Shown: piece by piece, positions 60,971 through 64,000 of the stretch
Layout: the number at the start of each line of letters is the position of its first letter
Numbering within the stretch: the first letter of the stretch is position 1
DNA from: Candidatus Gastranaerophilales bacterium
Lineage (GTDB): Bacteria; Cyanobacteriota; Vampirovibrionia; Gastranaerophilales; Gastranaerophilaceae
Assembly (NCBI GenBank): GCA_944324405.1
Contig: CALUWF010000004.1
Span: 1-64,000 of the forward strand
Direction of reading: 5' to 3'
Length of the DNA: 64,000 nt
Position numbers and translations under genes: made by a program
Notes under the pieces: generated by a model
The model's input: only the letters and a program-made list of their open reading frames with translations
Database searches by the model: none
What the model was told of the DNA's origin: nothing

Positions 60971-62051
60971 AAAAGAATTTTTTCAGATTATAAGAGATCC
61001 TTCAAGCATTATGATAGCTTTTGTAATGCCTCTTATGCTGCTTGTAATTTATATGTACGGAGTTAATCTTGATACTTCAAAAATTAAACTCGGCCTTAAA
61101 TTTGAAGACAACAACCCCGAATTATCGGCACTGATGCATTCTTTTAATACAAGTAAATACGTGCGGGCAAGCGTTTATGATAACAGGGATGAAATGTATA
61201 AGGATTTAACAAAGGGGAAAATAAACGGCTTTGTTGTAATTCCGAATGATTTTACAAAAAATATTTTAAATAAAAAAACCGCCGATGTGCAAATAGTAAC
61301 TGACGGATCCGAGGTTAATCTATCTAATTACATCAAAAGCTACCCTGTAAGTATCATAAGACAGTGGTTTAGCGAAAGTGCATATAAATATTTAGGCAAA
61401 AAACCGCTTATAGAAGCACAAATACGCTACCGCTACAACCAGGATATTAACAGCCACCATTTTATTTTGCCCGGCTCACTTGCAATTACCATGACCCTTA
61501 TCGGAATGCTTCTGACAACTCTTGTTATTGCACGCGAGTGGGAAAGGGGCACTATGGAAGCACTTTTGTCTACTCATGTGAGAAAAATCGACATAGTTTT
61601 AAGTAAATATATTCCATATTTTGTTTTGGGAATGATATCAATGGTATTTAACGTTTTTGTTTGTATTTTTATATTCAAAATCCCTTTTCGCGGGAATTTT
61701 TTTGTACTTCTTTTTGTATGTTCACTGTTTTTATTCTCGGCTCTCGGTATAGGGCTTTTTATATCTTCAAATTTTAAAGACCAGTTCCTTGCAAGCCAAA
61801 GTGCACTTTCTATAGGTTTTTTACCTTCCCTGCTTTTGAGCGGGCTTACATTCCCCATAAATTCCATGCCGCAGATTTTACAGGAACTTACGAAAATTAT
61901 TCCGACAAGATATTTTGTAAGTTTTATTCAAAGCGAATTTCTGGCAGGCACAATATGGCAGATTGTATTTATAAATTCGATTTTTCTTTTGATTTTGGGA
62001 ATATTGAGCGCTTTTATCGTATATAAAAATTTAAAAACAAGAGTAGAATAA
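60945..62051 (+). CDS. ABC-2 type permease (YbhS-like)
   Basis: A 368-residue inner-membrane subunit. The N-terminus ALIKKEFFQIIRDPSSIMIA and a single helix are followed by a large periplasmic domain (50-170) and five helices. The AREWERGTMEALLSTHVRK motif is the cytoplasmic coupling helix typical of ABC-2 permeases. It pairs with the next permease to form the heterodimeric channel. Its stop overlaps the next start by 1 nt (TAATG). Confidence 0.93.
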   Translation: MSILGALIKKEFFQIIRDPSSIMIAFVMPLMLLVIYMYGVNLDTSKIKLGLKFEDNNPELSALMHSFNTSKYVRASVYDNRDEMYKDLTKGKINGFVVIPNDFTKNILNKKTADVQIVTDGSEVNLSNYIKSYPVSIIRQWFSESAYKYLGKKPLIEAQIRYRYNQDINSHHFILPGSLAITMTLIGMLLTTLVIAREWERGTMEALLSTHVRKIDIVLSKYIPYFVLGMISMVFNVFVCIFIFKIPFRGNFFVLLFVCSLFLFSALGIGLFISSNFKDQFLASQSALSIGFLPSLLLSGLTFPINSMPQILQELTKIIPTRYFVSFIQSEFLAGTIWQIVFINSIFLLILGILSAFIVYKNLKTRVE

Positions 62052-63160
62052 TGTTAAAAAGGATTTTAGCTTTAATTAAAAAGGAATTTTTAATAATATG
62101 GCGTGACCCCAAAAGCCGTATGCTTATTGTCCTTCCTCCGATTTTACAACTTTTTATTTTTGCACATGCAATGACCATGGAGATAAGAAATATTGATGTG
62201 GCAATACTTGACAGGTGCAACAGTTATGAAAGCAGAGAGCTTATATCAAGATTTCAAAACTCAAGATGGTTTAGGAAATTTATTTACGTAAATAACGAAA
62301 ATGAAATTACGGAAAATATAGCAGCGCAAAGAGTTCAGATGGCTCTTGAAATTAAAAACGATTTTTCAAAAAACATAAAAAGAGGAAAAACCGCAGATGT
62401 ACAGGTTATAACAGATGGAAGACAAACTAACACCGCCGCTGTTGCAGCTTCTTATGCAAACGAAATTATAGGCAATTATTCAAATGAACTTTACAAAAAA
62501 CAAAAGGGCAAAAGAGCCGACATAAATATGCGCACAAGAAGCTTTTATAACCCTAATTTAGAATATTTATACTATACGCTGACCTCGCTTGTTGTACTTC
62601 TTGCAATGGTTATAACCCTGCTTTTAACTTCAATGTCCGTTGCACGGGAAAGAGAATTGGGAACATATGAAAATCTTGTCGTGTCCCCTTGCGGCACTTT
62701 TGAAATCCTTGCCGGCAAAACCATTGCACCAATGGGCATATCAATGTGCCTGTCTTTTATAATTGCGCTAATTGCGGTTTTTTATTTTAAAATGCCTTTT
62801 AGGGGCTCGATTTTTCTTTATTTAATAAGCACAATTACTGCTCTTTTATCCATAACCGGTGTGGGACTTTTTGTTTCATCCCTTGCAAAAACTCAACAAC
62901 AGGCAATTTTTGGAGCTTTTTTATTCCAAACTCCGGCCTCGCTTTTGAGCGGTTTTATCTCTCCTATTGAAGATATGCCCAAATTTTTTCAATATATTAC
63001 CTATATTGACCCGCTAAGGTACTATCTTGCAATTGGTAAGGGAATATTTTTTAAAGATATGGGCTTTTTTGATGTTATGTCAAATGTAATTCCTCTGGCA
63101 ATTATCGCGATTTTTACCCTTAGCGCGGCAGGATGGATATTCAATAAAAAGCTTGATTAA
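62051..63160 (+). CDS. ABC-2 type permease (YbhR-like)
   Basis: The 369-residue paralogue of the preceding gene has the same layout: IKKEFLIIWRDPKSRMLIVL at the N-terminus, a periplasmic domain, then helices with AREREIGTYENL-type coupling motif (here ARERELGTYENLVVSP). Together with HlyD, the double ATPase and TolC it forms a complete tripartite exporter. Substrates of homologues include cationic drugs and bile salts; here unknown. Last gene of the operon. Confidence 0.93.
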   Translation: MLKRILALIKKEFLIIWRDPKSRMLIVLPPILQLFIFAHAMTMEIRNIDVAILDRCNSYESRELISRFQNSRWFRKFIYVNNENEITENIAAQRVQMALEIKNDFSKNIKRGKTADVQVITDGRQTNTAAVAASYANEIIGNYSNELYKKQKGKRADINMRTRSFYNPNLEYLYYTLTSLVVLLAMVITLLLTSMSVARERELGTYENLVVSPCGTFEILAGKTIAPMGISMCLSFIIALIAVFYFKMPFRGSIFLYLISTITALLSITGVGLFVSSLAKTQQQAIFGAFLFQTPASLLSGFISPIEDMPKFFQYITYIDPLRYYLAIGKGIFFKDMGFFDVMSNVIPLAIIAIFTLSAAGWIFNKKLD

Positions 63161-63190
63161 AAAAGGTAATAAAAGTGCAGCACCTTTTTA
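63160..63190 (+). terminator. Probable terminator of the efflux operon
   Basis: AAAAAGGT (63160-63167) pairs with ACCTTTTT (63182-63189), with the T-run built into the second arm. A small GTG-CAG-CAC hairpin inside the loop extends it. Confidence 0.6.
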
Positions 63191-63244
63191 AGGCAGGCAA
63201 ACAGCCGCCCATATTTTACAAACACTCAAAGGACAAAGCCCGAT

Positions 63245-63793
63245 TTATTTTATAAGTGCCTGCACTTCTTTAAAGCAGGGATTTTTAGACCCCTTAAGCC
63301 ACAGGAACAATATCATTTCAAGAGTACAAATTTTAGCACCCTCGTTTTTTAAATATTCCATAGCGTTTTCAAATTCAAATTTATCTCTTGAAGCGCAAAT
63401 ATCTCTTACAACATAAACATCAAAACCTTCCTTTATAAGGGCAAGAACGCTTTGAAGTACGCAGATATGTGCTTCTATCCCGCAGATTACAATCTGTTTT
63501 TTGGAATAACTTTTTAGTTTTGTCAAAAAGCCTTCTTCCAAAAGTGCATTAAAGTAAGTTTTTTCAACAGGTTTATATTCATCCTCAAGTGTATTTTTAA
63601 TTTCTTCTATGGTTAAGCCGAGTCCTTTCGGATATTGTTCGGTTATAAGCACATCAATACCCATGGTTTTTGCCGCGAGTGTTAATTTTTTTGATTTATC
63701 ACAAATTCTGCGGCATAAATCTTCCCCGAGCATTTTTGTAAGTTTTTCCTGAATATCAATTATTAAAACAAGCGAATCTTTAGCATTTAACAT
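63245..63793 (-). CDS. Isochorismatase-family cysteine hydrolase
   Basis: A 182-residue hydrolase. Catalytic triad candidates: Asp in LVLIIDIQEKL, Lys in PVEKTYFNAL and Cys in CGIEAHICVLQS. The compact form with ITEQYPKGLGLT is like YcaC-type hydrolases and ISOC1-like proteins and not nicotinamidase PncA, which has extra metal-binding histidines. Substrate unknown. GGAG lies 6 nt before the start. It is convergent with the efflux operon. Confidence 0.9.
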   Translation of the reverse strand: MLNAKDSLVLIIDIQEKLTKMLGEDLCRRICDKSKKLTLAAKTMGIDVLITEQYPKGLGLTIEEIKNTLEDEYKPVEKTYFNALLEEGFLTKLKSYSKKQIVICGIEAHICVLQSVLALIKEGFDVYVVRDICASRDKFEFENAMEYLKNEGAKICTLEMILFLWLKGSKNPCFKEVQALIK

Positions 63794-63838
63794 AATTTTC
63801 TCCTTCGAAACAAAAGTATATCAAAAAAACTTTTTTAG

Positions 63839-64000
63839 TTAAATATTTTCCTTAAAGCAAGGAAGGCTAAAGCCGTAAATCATTTTATTTTCCTGCACTC
63901 CCGAAAATACCTGCCCTCCGTGGTTTACAATTATTTTTTTGCAAAGTGCAAGATTTAAATCCTCACCTATGATATTGTATTTTGCCTTCCCGTCAAAAAT
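63839..64000 (-). CDS. Histidine kinase C-terminus (partial)
   Basis: The last 53 residues of a protein that continues beyond the right edge. The reading gives GEDLNLALCKKIIVNHGGQV followed by FSGVQENKMIYGFSLP. This matches the G2 box and final strands of the histidine kinase ATPase domain (usual form GLGLALCKKIVEAHGG). The normally glycine-rich G-x-G-L-G is altered to GEDLNLA, so the nucleotide lid may differ. Which regulator it pairs with cannot be seen. Confidence 0.75.
   Translation of the reverse strand: MFDGKAKYNIIGEDLNLALCKKIIVNHGGQVFSGVQENKMIYGFSLPCFKENI

Noticed and set aside
1-64000. CRISPR arrays, insertion sequences, prophage genes
   Set aside because: No evenly spaced direct repeats, transposase or integrase motifs, or phage structural genes were seen on either strand.

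Overview
The window reads as a stretch of chromosome from an AT-rich, flagellated, Gram-negative-type (diderm), fermentative bacterium. Lipid A/LPS genes (an MsbA-like exporter and waaA), an MlaE permease, a beta-barrel outer membrane protein and a TolC-type channel show an outer membrane. fliJ-fliK-flgD-flgE show a flagellum. Several small lineage-restricted proteins begin with M-K-V-N-F or carry an early S-F-G-G. Together with the overall gene style this suggests a non-photosynthetic cyanobacterial relative (Vampirovibrionia/Melainabacteria, Gastranaerophilales-like). That placement is inference from style, not from a marker-gene tree. I see no phage, insertion sequence or CRISPR array.

Layout. 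1-2.7 kb: tRNA-Val, an msbA-like ABC exporter and a Nudix hydrolase. 2.7-9.9 kb: a tightly overlapping purine operon, purS-Q-L-F-M-N-D, ending at a bidirectional terminator. 10-14.5 kb (minus strand): rpsF-ssb-rpsR, then DUF4127-waaA-dapF. 14.5-21.7 kb: part of a division/cell-wall cluster, murF-mraY-murD-ftsW-murG, ending in folC and facing dut and coaX. 22.9-28.8 kb: two unrecognised small genes, a response regulator with an HD-GYP domain, a PHP phosphoesterase, a membrane protein, a basic-tailed small protein and a PLP decarboxylase. 28.8-33.1 kb: flagellar hook genes. 33.2-38.5 kb: mlaE, ilvE, an odd glycosyltransferase-like membrane protein, an Fe-S flavoprotein and metY. 38.5-39.4 kb: a gene-free patch rich in palindromes. 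39.4-40.4 kb: three small membrane proteins sharing an N-terminal signature. 40.5-47.8 kb: a six-gene complex-I-like operon resembling hydrogenase-4 but lacking three of the four nickel-binding cysteines. 48-51.5 kb: formate/nitrite-type channel, outer membrane protein and a two-subunit CoA-transferase. 51.5-56.4 kb: a metal-efflux-like permease, an archaeal-type peroxiredoxin, and a 1015-residue protein joining a Clp-N-like region and degenerate AAA modules to an apparently intact M41 zinc protease domain. 56.5-64 kb: a DJ-1 family protein, a five-gene TolC/HlyD/ABC-2 efflux operon, an isochorismatase-like hydrolase and the tail of a histidine kinase.

How the genes work together. Much of the window is core biosynthesis: seven purine enzymes, dapF plus the mur genes for peptidoglycan, msbA and waaA for lipid A-Kdo, and the hook genes. 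The energy-related part is the hydrogenase-4-like complex beside a formate-type channel and a CoA-transferase. It suggests anaerobic metabolism in which ferredoxin chemistry may be tied to ion pumping without hydrogen turnover.

The strongest candidates for something undescribed are the soluble pseudo-AAA/M41 protease (53.4-56.4 kb), the nickel-site-less membrane complex (40.5-47.8 kb), and the small MKVNF-type proteins (39.4-40.4 kb). No similarity search or structure prediction was run. All family calls rest on reading motifs and gene order.
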